From: Epiperipatus broadwayi
Taxonomy: Eukaryota > Onychophora > Udeonychophora > Euonychophora > Peripatidae
Assembly: GCA_028023455.1 (NCBI GenBank)
Contig: JAQFVV010000156.1
Location: 1,199,236-1,263,235 of the forward strand
Direction of reading: 5' to 3'
DNA: 64,000 nt
The translations under genes and the position numbers were made by a program. Below, piece after piece: positions 23,760 through 35,311 of the stretch. Below the pieces are notes generated by a model. That model was not told the DNA's origin and did not search any database. It saw only the letters and a list, made by a program, of their open reading frames with translations. Position 1 is the stretch's first letter; every line of letters starts with the position of its first letter.

Positions 23760-26149
23760 ATATATGACGCTATTCTGATACAGAAAATCTTTAAATATTT
23801 TCAGTAAAAAAAATAATCTAGTAGTGACACAATATAGATCAGATAATAGCAATTGTTCAAAAGTGCCACTTGTCATAAAATGACTTATATAAACTATTTT
23901 AGCAACTGTAAAAAAAAAAATCAGAAAATATCTTTGTAATATTATAAAATCAAACTCACATTTAATCAATGCTATTAACAAAATATGTTAAAATTACATA
24001 AAACATTTTGGCTTATGTTTAAATACATGTTTAAACACCATAAGACTATAGGACAAACATGTTAATATCAATATTCAAGAATGGATTCTCTATCAACAAT
24101 AAAAATTAGGTCAAATCATTACTTTTTTTTGTATTGAGTCAAAAAAATACATCTTCAGAAGCACTAAAATAAATAAATCCAACCCTATATAAAGTTTAGA
24201 TGCAATAATGACTTAATATATTTGTCCAGTTCTACAAAATCTATTCAATATACTTTTTTTCTATTATATGCTTTATTAAAAACTTTCAGTTGATTAATAT
24301 ATGGAAGATCAAGCTAGTATATTTTCCTGTATGATACATGGTTCTAGCATATTAAAATTTGGATTAAATATTTTTATCTGATTTTATAAATGCTTGTTTA
24401 CTTTGAGTCGTTTTATTACTTTGGAATTATTATTTTTTAATTACCAATTGATGTATATGTAGCTTTTGCTCTCAAGAACGTATAATCTATTAGTAACATA
24501 AATGTATTAAGTAAAAAAAATTTGTTTCTCCTATTTTGATTCTGCTATGTTGTAAAGCTTGAGCATCTAGGTATTAAAATTCCCAGACTACTCAAATTAA
24601 GAATTTACTAAGCACTATTATCTAACATTTATCAATTACTAAAGCTCATATAAAATGGAAAAACTAAAGTAGGAAAAATATATTTGTTACTTCAAAATAA
24701 GTTTAAGCAGAAATCATAGAATGTTTTGTTGGAGTTATAATAAATCTGGGAAGATATCTATAATACTAAAAAAACTGAGGTCACCAACATACATAGATTC
24801 TGAACTGATGTTTGATCTATACAATTATGCAAGCAAGTTGGCTTAGATTAAAAACATTAAAGTATTTTTAAAATTTGAACTGATAGTTTGGTAGTAAAAA
24901 AAAGGAATAAATGATAACTGCTTGAGGAAAAATGCATTAAATCCAAAATAAATCCAGGTATGCAAAATAAGGATTCAAGACTCCTTACTGATAAAAACCA
25001 AACTAATCTGTAATATAAATAGAACACCATATCAAGCACTACAGTAGGTTATCTATTGATTTATCAAGCATACACAAAAAGTCAGAACTGGAATAGGTGA
25101 AATAGATTTGCTTTATGAAAGTAATATATAGGCAAAGATTATACCATGTTTTATTAATATTATAATCTAAACATATAGAGATATGCAAAAACAAAGCTAT
25201 AACATCCATTAAAAAGGTAAATACAGAAAGGAATAACACATTGACAATCAAAACACCAAAATAGTGAATTAGCAAAATAAGAAATTGTATGGAGAAGATA
25301 AAGTGATTTATGTTTCTTATAGTGTAATTTTAGAGGCAAATGCTAATACATTTAGTGTAAAATGATATGTTAAATCAAATACATTTTTAACACAGTAATT
25401 TTGCTGCAAGTGAGTGCTGTAGTAATTATTTCTGAGACTGCAGATGGATTATAATGAGAAGGATAATTTAATTTAATATCGTTTAATGCTTATAAGTTTA
25501 TCTGCCTATTTTTTGCTCAGTCTTTTCTTTATGTTTCTAATTTTTTAAAACACCCACAATTTACATTTAACAGCAGAATTATGGTAATGGTGAGACTATT
25601 AAATTTAAAGCACAATGTTTGCTTTCTCATACTAGTAAAAGAGACTGACTCAAGAGTTAAAGATTCTCAAATTAATTCTTAGTTGAAAAAATTATTTTTA
25701 AAAATCTAATTATTTAAATGAAACTATTGGACTCAAGCAGGCAATCTGGTGATCGAACATCACACAACTATCTAAGACAACTATTTTTTTTTGTATTTAT
25801 TAATTTAATTATTTTTATTTTATCTATAAATGGAAATACTAAGTAAAGTGTAGCTAAATTAGTTTTATATATATACAAACTAAACATTTATTGATCTGAT
25901 TTACAATATCTTATATACAAAATCCATATCTTCTCGGTTGTCTGATTGGTGAATGTATGAATGTTTGTTTGCTGTTACATGTCAAATTCACAACCACTAT
26001 GTTTATGTGAAGGAAATAATTCTGCCATTAAATAAAAAATGCTGGAAAAAAATATGTACAAGTGCTTTTAATTACAGAATATAGTATATATTTCACAGTA
26101 AAGGTCCCCATCCAGCTTCAGAAATAACCACAAATACCAATTCATAATT
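23760..26149. other. Long AT-rich stretch, nothing recognised
   Basis: Several minus-strand open frames of 60-80 codons (24857-25275) are hydrophobic and low-complexity and match no family I know. No repeats with clear ends. Confidence 0.5.
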
Positions 26150-26870
26150 CGGCATTAAATTTCCTGCACTACCTTCTGACAGATTTTTTTGTTCTCACTA
26201 GATTTAAGCTTTCAACTTTTATTTTAATATTAAATTATTATTATTTATCATAATGTAATAAATTTGATGTCATTCAATAGATATTTTTGTTTAGAAATTA
26301 AATAGATTTTAAAAAATCATATTTGAACTTCAGAATTATTTTAAAAATTAGATTTTAACCAAACAAAATGCTCTCATGTCATCAAATTTAAGGTGGAGCA
26401 GATTCAATTTGCAAAATAAATGAAATCTTCTTTGTTTGATGTTTGTTTTAAAAATCTGAATGAATTGTTTTTAATATCTACTAAATCTATCGATTTATGC
26501 TTTAAAAGTTTTAATTTGTTTTTTAATTTTTATGATATTGCTAAATATTATAATAGTCTACTGAGTGACATCATTTCTAGACAGTTGTATTTCATGTGAC
26601 TGTAATTTCTATGGTAACAATATTCAGAGGAATATATTCTTTTATATTTCTGTAAAAAATAAATATATAATAATATATAATTTTTGATTTATAATAATTA
26701 TACAATTACAATACAAAAATAATCATAAACTTTTCAAAAAGTCATGTTTTTAAACCATTGTAATATTTTCTTGAAGTAATCTTGCAAAGTTTGAGATCAC
26801 TGAATATATAATGACTCGGCATCAATGTGTGATTTCAGCTACTTTGAAATTTCCATTTATTTGATTATCA
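26150..26870. repeat. Third copy of the 7-8.8 kb old repeat
   Basis: TTTTAAAAAATCATATTTGAAC, AATCTATCGATTTATGCTTT and ATAATCATAAACTTTTC appear in the same order as in 7060-8790, strongly diverged. Confidence 0.45.
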
Positions 26871-28115
26871 TGACAATGTTTGAATTTTTTTAAAATTAAA
26901 ATATTAGAAAATAAATAAACGTGAATTTTAAAGTCGTAAAAAAAATGTTAGCAACATTTCTCAATAAAGGGCAAAAACACAAATTTAATTTTTATATTTC
27001 TTGGATGTGGGTCCATTGCTTACATAAATTGCTCGGTTAAGGTACTCCATGCTTTCATGATCTGTCAATCCCCTAATATAGACTAAATATAAAAAAAATT
27101 GTTAAAGCAACTAATTAAAAAAACATACAAATATTATATTTAACAAAAAAAATATTACAAAAATTATCAGAATTTTTGTATTCCAACATTAATAGAGGAA
27201 GCTATTAATAAAACTAAAAAAAAAAAAATTACAATTAGTTGTAATGCTATTGAAAAATAAAATAAAAACATTTTAAATTTTTATTCAAGGGATGTTCCAG
27301 TATATATATATTTAAAAATGTAAATGTTAATTTAACTTTATTAAAATTTGGAAATTTATTCTTATAATATTAAAATGTTATGTTTAATTTACATTAAATC
27401 TTTTAAAAAAATTGTTTTTGTATTCTGCCATAATGATGGTCTGAGATATACAATTCTCACACTTAAAATCTTTTGTTTAATTTACATTAAATTCTTAAAA
27501 AAAAATTATTAAAGCAATTAATTATATAAACACAGGTCTTTACAAGGCCAGGTGTATCTGGTTGTTATATAAATAATTCTTTTTTTCATTATCAGTATAT
27601 TAATAAAAGAAAGTCATATTTAAAAAAAAATCACACAAAATTAATTTCATTATTTTAAAGCCATAAAGCATATTACCCTCAATTACTATAATTTCATTCT
27701 TATTTTATTTCAACACCCACTTTTTTCATCCCATAATATATATATACATTTTGCACAGATGTTAATACAAATTAAATTATGATGCAATTTTTTAATACGT
27801 CAGGAAAATTTACAGTAAAAAATATTAATATACAGAGCAATTCAAAAAAATGTAACTTCTAAGTTTTCTATATTCTGATTATAAATATTTAAACACTTTT
27901 CAACATTAATATTTAATAAAACTTCTATCAAAAAATGTTCAAATGGTTGTTCTATTTTTACGAATGCAATAACCATCACAAATTTAATTAATTTTAAATT
28001 GTTTGATAGAAATAAAACATTACATTTTTTATATCTCTCACTTAACTTTAAATAAAAATATAATTTAACTTTTTTATTTTGAAACACTTTTATTTAACTT
28101 AGAAATTCTTTTTGT
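26871..28115. other. AT-rich sequence, nothing recognised
   Basis: Contains a short local repeat (GTTTAATTTACATTAAAT near 27382 and 27477). No gene found. Confidence 0.5.
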
Positions 28116-28135
28116 TTTGCTTATTTGGGTCAAAA

Positions 28136-28137
<2 letters not shown>

Positions 28138-28224
<87 letters not shown>
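28138..28224. repeat. Interrupted (TA)n microsatellite
   Basis: Two TA runs separated by AATAAA, followed by AACTTTATTAGTAACAAA. On the minus strand this looks like the 3' end of an element (ACTAATAAAGTTT) followed by a TA tail. Confidence 0.9.
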
Positions 28225-28228
<4 letters not shown>

Positions 28229-28479
28229 TTATTAGTAACAAAATATTTACAAAAATTAGTATATTTACATTAAGAGCTTTTTACATTTTTTTTTTGTAAA
28301 TTTTTTTTTACATTGCTTAGGGGGTTTTTAGAATACAGTGAATTGGAACAAGATGATTTCTGTTATTGCATTAATGAGCAGCTAAGGAATATATTGCTTT
28401 TCCATATTTTTTTTGTGACATTACTGGGTATATATTTTTGAGCATATAGATATATGTTGTTGTTTTTTAGTACATTGTA
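28225..28479 (-). other. Unassigned sequence with a possible element 3' end
   Basis: A minus-strand open frame (28587-28363) starts in the first tandem unit and runs into this interval. I recognise no domain. The interval may be the 3' part of the element that carries the tandem units. Confidence 0.3.
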
Positions 28480-28975
28480 ACCCATTTTTAATATATTTTT
28501 CTTGAATGAATTTTTTTCAAATTTTGTCCATATGTTAGATATCAATGATAATGTAATATGGCAATATAGTATTTTAGGGTTATCCAACCACTTGTTTTTA
28601 TTTGGGTCAAAACTTATACTCCATTTTAATATACTTCTCTAGGATGAATGTTTCTCAAATTTTATGCCCTATTTAGATATCAATGATAATGTAATATGGC
28701 AACATATCATTTCAGGCTAATCAGCCACTTGTGATTATTTGGGTCAAAACTTAACATCCATTTTTAATATACTTATTTTGGATGACTTTTTTTTTTTCAA
28801 ATTTTGTCCATATGTTAGATATCAATGATAATGTAATATGACAATATAATATTTTAGGGTTATCCAGCCACTTGTTTTTATTTGGGTCAAAACATGTAAT
28901 CCATTTTTAATATACTTTTCTGAAATGAATATTTCTCAAATTTTGTCCCTATTCAGATATCAGTGATAATAAATA
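28480..28975. repeat. Tandem array, about four units of roughly 140 bp
   Basis: Each unit carries CCATTTTTAATATACTT, TCAAATTTTGTCC, AGATATCAATGATAATGTAA, then CCACTTGT and TTTGGGTCAAAAC. The last unit is cut off near 28975. A half-unit junction (TTATTTGGGTCAAAACTTAT) also occurs at 28119, and a unit start (CATTTTTAATACACTTCTCT) at about 30524. The array was therefore probably longer and has been split by the TA tract and by the PLE block at 29.2-30.5 kb. Confidence 0.75.
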
Positions 28976-29249
28976 AATAACGCAAAAACTCTGTCAAAAA
29001 TATAAATTATTTTTAATGCATAAATTGTTATAAACAGAGTAGAAAAAATTCAACAAACGTTAACCACTAATATTTTGCAAGAGCTTTCAGTACAATGAAC
29101 ATGGTACAGTGTACCAGAATCATGGGACATATTGGAACTTAATGGTTAATATTCCAGTGCATGCTCAGTGGAACATTAGTGTTAAATATAGCTTTACTTC
29201 TCACTATATGTAAAATATATAATTGTTAATTAGAGAAGATATTAATTAG
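28976..29249. other. Spacer between tandem array and Penelope-like remnant
   Basis: Non-coding; probably includes sequence downstream of the PLE 3' end. Confidence 0.4.
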
Positions 29250-29261
29250 TAATAAAGTTTA

Positions 29262-29310
29262 TCGGCTTAACGTTTTCGAGGATCCATGCCTCATATTCAT
29301 AGCCTTCATA
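29262..29310 (-). ncRNA. Hammerhead-like 3' motif of the Penelope-like element
   Basis: Downstream of the endonuclease stop, the reverse strand reads ATATGAGG, loop CATGGAT, then CCTCGAAAACG and TTAAGCCGATAAAC. This is a GAGG/CCTC stem followed directly by GAAA, the 3' half of a hammerhead core. PLEs are known to carry hammerhead motifs. The CUGANGA half is mutated here (AATATGA), so cleavage activity is unlikely. Confidence 0.4.
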
Positions 29311-29357
29311 AAATGTATAATAAAATATGCAAATACAAATATTCAAATAAGCTAGTA

Positions 29358-30316
29358 TTACGTAGCCCATTTCTTCGAGATCTCGAAGCAAGTGTCCTTT
29401 CTATTAATGGCATGGATGTTTCCATTGATGTAAAATGCCTCCTTTATTTTTCTTTTGTGATCATTTGATTCTGAGCACAATATTATGGGATGGGCGGGTG
29501 TGAAGTTGTGTCCAGATTGTTTAGCATGCTCCAAGAATACAGAGTACGTGTTGCTGTTTTTCTGAGCTCTGTTAAATGTGTAAATATGTTGACCCAGTCT
29601 AGTACTGATTGTAGCTTTCGTTTCACCATAATATATAGCGTGGCATCCAGCCTGAGGGCAGGCATTAGAGTACACCACGTGTGAGGTGAACGATCGATCA
29701 GTGTGGTCTTTAGAGTTGTTAAGCAATCTATTAGAATTAGGTGGAGTTCTAACTGCTATGTTAAATTTATCGTTTAATGCTTTCATTAGTTTGTTAGATA
29801 TTTTAGGAATGTAGGGGATTGTTATTCTAGGTAGATTGGTGCGAGGTACATTATTGTTTATTGTATTATTAAATTTTATGATTTTATTTTTAATAGCTTT
29901 GAATTTGAACCCTGCTGCTAATAGATCTTTAATATAGTTGTTTATGTTTTCTTTCCTGTCTGCTTCATATTTACATAAATAAAAGTTTCTAAACAAAAAT
30001 GCATTAAGGCCAGCAAATTTATGCGATGCAGGTGAGTTAGAGTTAGGGTGGATACAGCTGCGAATTTCAAATGGTTTAACAATCATTTTGTAATCTATTA
30101 AGTGGCGATTTCTCGATAAAGAGAGGTCGAGATATTTAAGTTCTTTATTATTTTCATATGTGATGGTGAATAAAAGTTTGGTTAAGTTTTGTAAATCACG
30201 TTGTATATTTAAAGTATTATCTTTAGAGGTTATGATAAAGATATCGTCTACATAACGAATATATGTAAGTCTTGGTTGATATTGTGATATTTTGGAAGGA
30301 TCGATAGCTCGTATTT
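29358..30316 (-). pseudogene. Penelope-like element: RT palm end plus GIY-YIG endonuclease
   Basis: The minus-strand frame is open from a stop near 30316 to 29358. It starts in the end of the reverse-transcriptase domain with the catalytic YVDD box (LTYIRYVDDIFII, about 30270) and continues into the ATG-initiated 242-residue frame at 30086. Counting from that Met: VVYSNAC at 137-143, a Cys pair at 143 and 148, the GIY-YIG core YYGET at 152-156, an Arg at 163, His 167, and the catalytic-type Glu in KRKIKEAFYI at about 216. It ends KKWAT. PLE proteins combine RT and GIY-YIG for retroposition. The copy is 5'-truncated just before YVDD but its endonuclease half is uninterrupted, so it is younger than the copy at 3.4-4.1 kb. 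Confidence 0.88.
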
Positions 30317-30520
30317 ATTTAAATATATGCTAGATTTTGCAATAAACCAAGTCTCTTTCAACTTCCTCTCTCTATCATTTGATTCATTGCACCCGGTATT
30401 GATATTTTGAGGATAAAATTCATGCCCACAACTACTTTCATGATTTGAAAAAACAGAATTAACTTGCAAATCCACTTTTAGATTTTTTTTATATTGATAA
30501 TCATGCTGTTGCAATCGCAA
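30317..30520 (-). pseudogene. Second Penelope-like endonuclease fragment, fused upstream
   Basis: This frame encodes the distal GIY-YIG region: VFSNHESSCGHEFYP, then CNESNDRERKLKETWFIAK. It corresponds to the same part of the 29.4-kb copy (VFLEHAKQSGHNFTP, then SESNDHKRKIKEAF). It is truncated near the C-terminus and joined in the same orientation to the RT end of the downstream copy. This gives a head-to-tail partial tandem. The upstream boundary falls in the 28.5-kb tandem-array sequence. Confidence 0.75.
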
Positions 30521-30559
30521 ATCATTTTTAATACACTTCTCTGAGATAATTTTTTTTAC

Positions 30560-31939
30560 AGATTTAATTTAAATTAAACAAAATATGTTAATATTATATA
30601 AATAAATTTCCGAATTTTAGTGAAGCTATTAAAATTTATGCTTTTAAATATACCTGTTATAGTTGACAATGTTAAAAGTCATCATCTCAATTCTTGTATC
30701 ACTATTCAAAAGATGGTCAAAATATTTCTTCTATCTATTCAAAATGTCATTATTATTATATAAGATATCATTCAGAATCTAATAAAATTGTGATTTTATT
30801 TTAGAGCCGTATATTTCTTTCAATGCACCAAAAAAATGTTAAGTTATCACAATCTACAAATGAATATCTTCTTTGCAATTTTATTTCATTAATCATTTTA
30901 AAGACTTTCTTATCAATCATTGAACCTCTACCTTTAAATATCTATAGGTTTAGTATGAATCCCTGCATTTAATTTATTTTGTTAAGCAGAAAGTGTCACT
31001 TGTTTTCTCTTAATTAAATCACACCCATAACACAATTCTTAAGAGAATTTCATACCTCAAGAATATGATAATTCTGAAATCTAAATTAGCAATTTTAATA
31101 TTTAATATCTGTTGAAATTTAACACGATTTCTTTAAAAAAAATTTTTTTTTTAACAAACATAATTGGAATAAGACTTATTTTTAAATGCATCTATTATTT
31201 TAACTTAGAAGGTACTAATCACTTTAAGTGCTCACCTACTATAAAATTATCTTGTATTCTTACTTCTAACTATAGTATAATCTATTAAATATCATTATAA
31301 GAATGGATGCTCCTATATTCCTTTATAGCGGTTTTTTTTTTGACTAAACGAAGTGTTTGCGATGGTCAATTTATGTATTGTGCAAAATTTCTGTAATAGC
31401 AGACCATTTAAGTTCACAACACGAATACCAATATTTTCATTAACTTTTAATTAGTCTACTATTGCTTTCAATAACTGCACGAAAGTCTCTAAGAAGAAAA
31501 AAAATAATCCTTTAATGCTATTGTTTAATAATGCTATCCAGCAAGAAATAAAAAATATTTTCTAATTTTTCTAAATATGCATTAATAAAATAAGCACAAA
31601 TACTCTTATACAAAACAAGTTTCACACTGTCTTTCTTTGATACATCGAGTAATTTCAGGAATATATTAAATTAGACTTTACAGCAAACCCCACAACACAC
31701 ATTCCTCTTTCATTGTTTATCTATTCTGTCAAAAAAGTTTACAGCAACTACCTATTATAATAAACTACTTTTCTTTAAAAAGTTTCACTAAAAGTACCTA
31801 TATCGATTTTAAATCCCAAGAACTCCTTAGCCGAGCAATGCTGTTCTACATTCAGATCTTGAGAAGTTTGTATAAAATAAAGTTTTCACATTTCCTGTAC
31901 CTATATTTAGAAAAAAAATCTATATTTATAACATTTACT
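30560..31939. other. AT-rich sequence, nothing recognised
   Basis: No supported gene, terminal repeat or RNA. Confidence 0.5.
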
Positions 31940-32060
31940 TTGTGTGGGAGACTATGATCTGACTCAACTGATGAGTGCTGGGTCTCGTGTTTGTGGTCAT
32001 ATGTATAGGTTGCTTGAGAATGTGGACCATGAATAGACTGAAAAATTTTGAGTTCAAATT
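31940..32060 (+). repeat. Possible tRNA-like SINE fragment
   Basis: An A-box-like CTGACTCAACTGATGAGTGCTGG-type stretch at 31958-31980 is followed about 90 bp later by a B-box-like GAGTTCAAATTCC (about 32050). The spacing is long for a tRNA but similar in kind to tRNA-derived SINEs. No target duplication seen. Confidence 0.3.
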
Positions 32061-32754
32061 CCTCTATTTATTTAAATATTTATTTTAGTACTATCATTAT
32101 CTCCTACTTTATTACTATTGTTGATAATATAATTTCTATGCTTTAATAAGCAATATAGCCAGATTGCATGAGAAGTTATTTTTAGACTATATTTTCCAGA
32201 TCTCTTCTATTTCAGTGGATAGGGCTTCCTAAATATATATCCACTTAACTGAAACTCCTATCTTAAATCCAATTCCAACTGACTCATTAGTGATCGTATT
32301 GGCTTCTGCAAAAGTCACACTTAAGAACTGTCAATCTGCTCTGTCCTTATCATTGCTTTTTTTAAATTTTGACGACTTAAGCTAAAAAATGAAAAAGAGA
32401 ATTGGAGTCACAATATTCTAGTCATAAATCAATTTTCATTTGTGCAGTAGTGTTTGGTATTTAAATTCTTATAATGAAAAAGTATTCACTTTATCTACGA
32501 GTGCAAATTATTTGGGTAAAACAATGTAAAATATTTTCATGTCTAATGTTCTTATCCCTTTCAAATTCTTTTTATTATCAAAATCCTGAAAATTAGAGCA
32601 AGACTGGTCAGATATATTCAAAAATATGATGTACTTACATTGAAGTGCAAAAAATATTCATTTATATAATTTGTGTACAATAATAAAAGTATTTGTTTTT
32701 GATTTGTATAATAAATAATTTTTCAGACATTTTATTACATATGATTTACTAGAA
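32061..32754. other. AT-rich sequence, nothing recognised
   Basis: No supported feature. Confidence 0.5.
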
Positions 32755-33000
32755 TTTAGTATGTCATTGGGTGGCTCTGGATTGAGTTGTAAATTTGAAA
32801 ATTTCCAACTATATAAAAGCAAGTATAACTAAGTTGCTTTAGGAATTTTATAATTATGCTGATTAAGAGTCCAGGTTTGTTTCTCATGCTAGTATTGTCA
32901 TTGGTCATGTCAGCAATATATAAAGAAAAGAGAAGAATAATACCACTTAGAATGTTGTGCATATACTAATCTGTGTGCTATTAACTGATAAAAGAGTTTA
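32755..33000 (+). repeat. Partial copy of the tRNA-like foldback family (family B)
   Basis: AAGAGTCCAGGTTTGTTTCTC, CATGCTAGTATTGTCA and TTGTGCATATACTAATCTGT match in order the tRNA-like unit and tail at 49990-50130. The B box is mutated. Only one orientation is seen here. Confidence 0.6.
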
Positions 33001-34834
33001 CTTTCCATGATTTCAAATTATTGCTATTTAATGGAGGTTCAATAGACTTTTGCTGAATAAAATCAACATCATTTTACTGATGAATAATTTCAAATTGAAC
33101 CAAAATTATATATACTATATACAAAAGCATCGCAACATATACTAATGTAAACAAGTGTTTTAGATAATCATTAACAAATATAAATATAATTAATAAAATT
33201 AAAAAAGATTAATTTATGGAGGAACATAGTCACAGTTTATAAGGACATGCAGGATGATTTTAAATCAAACCAGCTCAATGAATAATAAATATAAAGATTT
33301 AAAAATGGAAATAAATAATCTATGGTATTCATAGAGGGAAGTTTAATAGTAAAAGTTTTGAGGAACTTCCAGAAAATACATTCTCTCCAATATTATATCA
33401 AACTCATTTTTAAATTACTAAATGGTTTATATCAACATCGATTTAAACAAAAGATTGAACATAAATTGGAAGCCTATTTGTATATTCTGTAAAATAAAAA
33501 TATCTGTTTAAAGAATAAGACATTCAAATAAGTAAGAAAAAAGTGTTTTGCATTCCCATACAAATTTAAGAAGACAATAAGAAAAAATATTAAACGTTTT
33601 CAACCCCTATAATGAAATGATGGGGTGCATACTTTAAAAATTATGATCAATAAAGTGTGATAATATTTGATAATAAAAAGGACAACTGGCTAAAAAAATG
33701 TGAAAATAAATATTTTAACAGATGCCTACAATTAACTGATACCTATTACTGACCAATAATAAGATGTTTAAGTGGATCGCCTGTTTGCAACTAACTAAAA
33801 AATGAAATCAAACATTACTTAAATAGCCCTGAGTTAGTCTTATGACAAATATATGGGGGGAGGGGGCGCCTTTTTAATGTTTTAAATAAGAACATTTTGC
33901 TAATATAATCATTAACGTATTATACACACATGAGCAGAAATTAAACCAAACAAACAATCCAATGATTAGTTGGTAGTATCTATGACATTCATAAATAGAA
34001 ATGGCGGATTGAACTATCCAGAAACGTTTACTTTTCTATCATTTCACCGCAGTGCAAAGCTGACTAAGCAAAAACACTTGAAAGGAAAATCTAAATTAGT
34101 TCATGTGACGTTGAATACAGGAAACTGATTGCGTTTAAGCAGGGAACAAAGTGAACGTTTATCCACAAATAGTCATCTCTTATTCTGCTGAACTAAATAC
34201 CTGATTATAGATAAGCAGCAGACCATTGCAAACAAATACGGTCATTCCAATTTCAAAAGCAAAAAAAAGATAAAACTGATAAAAATAATATTTAGAGATA
34301 AGTTTTGCGCTGGCTATACAAACTAATCTATGAACCAAAAAATTCTTACTTCATCTGGAATCGAACTCCGAGCCGTTTGTATTCATTTTATCAATATTTA
34401 GAACTAGAAAGTAAATTATATATATTATCTCTCATAGTTAATGCTACTTCACAAAACAAACCTTTTGTATCACAATAATTCGTATAAATGTATGTGGTGT
34501 GGAGGCAGGAAAGGGGTTCTTGTGTGGATGTCTGCATTTTTAATTTAAATTCCTGTATTTTATAAAGTTGTAGATTAAGAAAACTTACGCATAAAAGAAT
34601 TAGTAAAACTATAATTTAAATTGAATTAAATAAAAAGTGAACACATTTTTTTTTAAAACATTTATTTACAACTATATCTCCGACAGCCGATTTAGACACA
34701 AGTTTAATTCGTATATTCCAATCTTCGCGTAATTTTTGTCAAAGCTTTGTTTATTAATTTTTTGTTTTTTTGTATAGAAATTATCGGTTTTAATTTTTTT
34801 TTTTTTATATTTTGATATTTTTGCATAAACTGAT
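33001..34834. other. AT-rich sequence, nothing recognised
   Basis: A B-box-like GGAGTTCGATTCC occurs on the minus strand near 34360 without a matching A box. No other feature supported. Confidence 0.5.
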
Positions 34835-35278
34835 TTACCAACCCTCAACACAATCCATGTTAATTACAATCTGAGCAGGTACAATAAACTTCATTTCATT
34901 TGGATAGGAATCGTCCTCGTAATCATCGCAATAATCATCAAAGTCCTCCTCACAATAATCATCGTAGAAATCATAGTCATCACAATAGTCATCACCATAA
35001 TCATCACCATAGTCATCACATTCATCATAGTCATAGTCAATGTAATCATAATCACATGCTGCTGGCTTCCGTCGTTGTTTTTCACTTTTTTTTCCTGCCT
35101 TCTGTTTACAAAATTTTTCAATTTCATTACAATTTGCAAATTTACATTTACAACATTTACAACACATGCAATTACCACAAGTCATGACACGTCCATCACA
35201 TGCTTGGAAGTATTGTACGTTACTGGTAGGTGTGATATCCCAACAACTAGGACACCAAATTAGCGTTCTTGGCGGCAT
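34835..35278 (-). CDS. Hypothetical Cys-rich, Asp/Tyr-rich protein
   Basis: An open frame of about 147 residues from ATG at 35278 (context AAAATGCCGCC), which I prefer to the upstream in-frame ATG at 35311. The N-terminal half has closely spaced cysteines: WCPSCWD, then CDGRVMTCGNCMCCKCCKCK, then C in FANCNE, resembling a metal-binding knuckle but matching no family I know. A basic KKSEKQRRK stretch follows, then an acidic repeat of about 60 residues built from DDY and DDYG/DDYC units, then a hydrophobic tail with EMKFIVPAQIVINMD. The acidic part comes from a cryptic TCA/TCATAG repeat, so part of the frame could be repeat-derived. No splice sites or promoter can be assigned. It may be a real single-exon gene, a terminal exon, or chance. 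Confidence 0.35.
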   Translation of the reverse strand: MPPRTLIWCPSCWDITPTSNVQYFQACDGRVMTCGNCMCCKCCKCKFANCNEIEKFCKQKAGKKSEKQRRKPAACDYDYIDYDYDECDDYGDDYGDDYCDDYDFYDDYCEEDFDDYCDDYEDDSYPNEMKFIVPAQIVINMDCVEGW

Positions 35279-35311
35279 TTTAAAAATTCTGTAAGCAAAA
35301 TAGCAAGGCAA

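Noticed and set aside
28480-28975. CRISPR-like array
   Set aside because: The repeats are contiguous units of about 140 bp without spacers, in a eukaryotic repeat context.
29490-29684. Plus-strand ORF at 29.5 kb
   Set aside because: Antisense shadow of the PLE GIY-YIG frame.
34321-34440. Minus-strand tRNA candidate with B box GGAGTTCGATTCC
   Set aside because: No matching A box or cloverleaf could be drawn.
35075-35263. Plus-strand frames antisense to the Cys/DDY ORF, including a His-rich one
   Set aside because: His/Asn-rich composition is the complement of the TCA-type repeat; the minus frame has better composition and start context.
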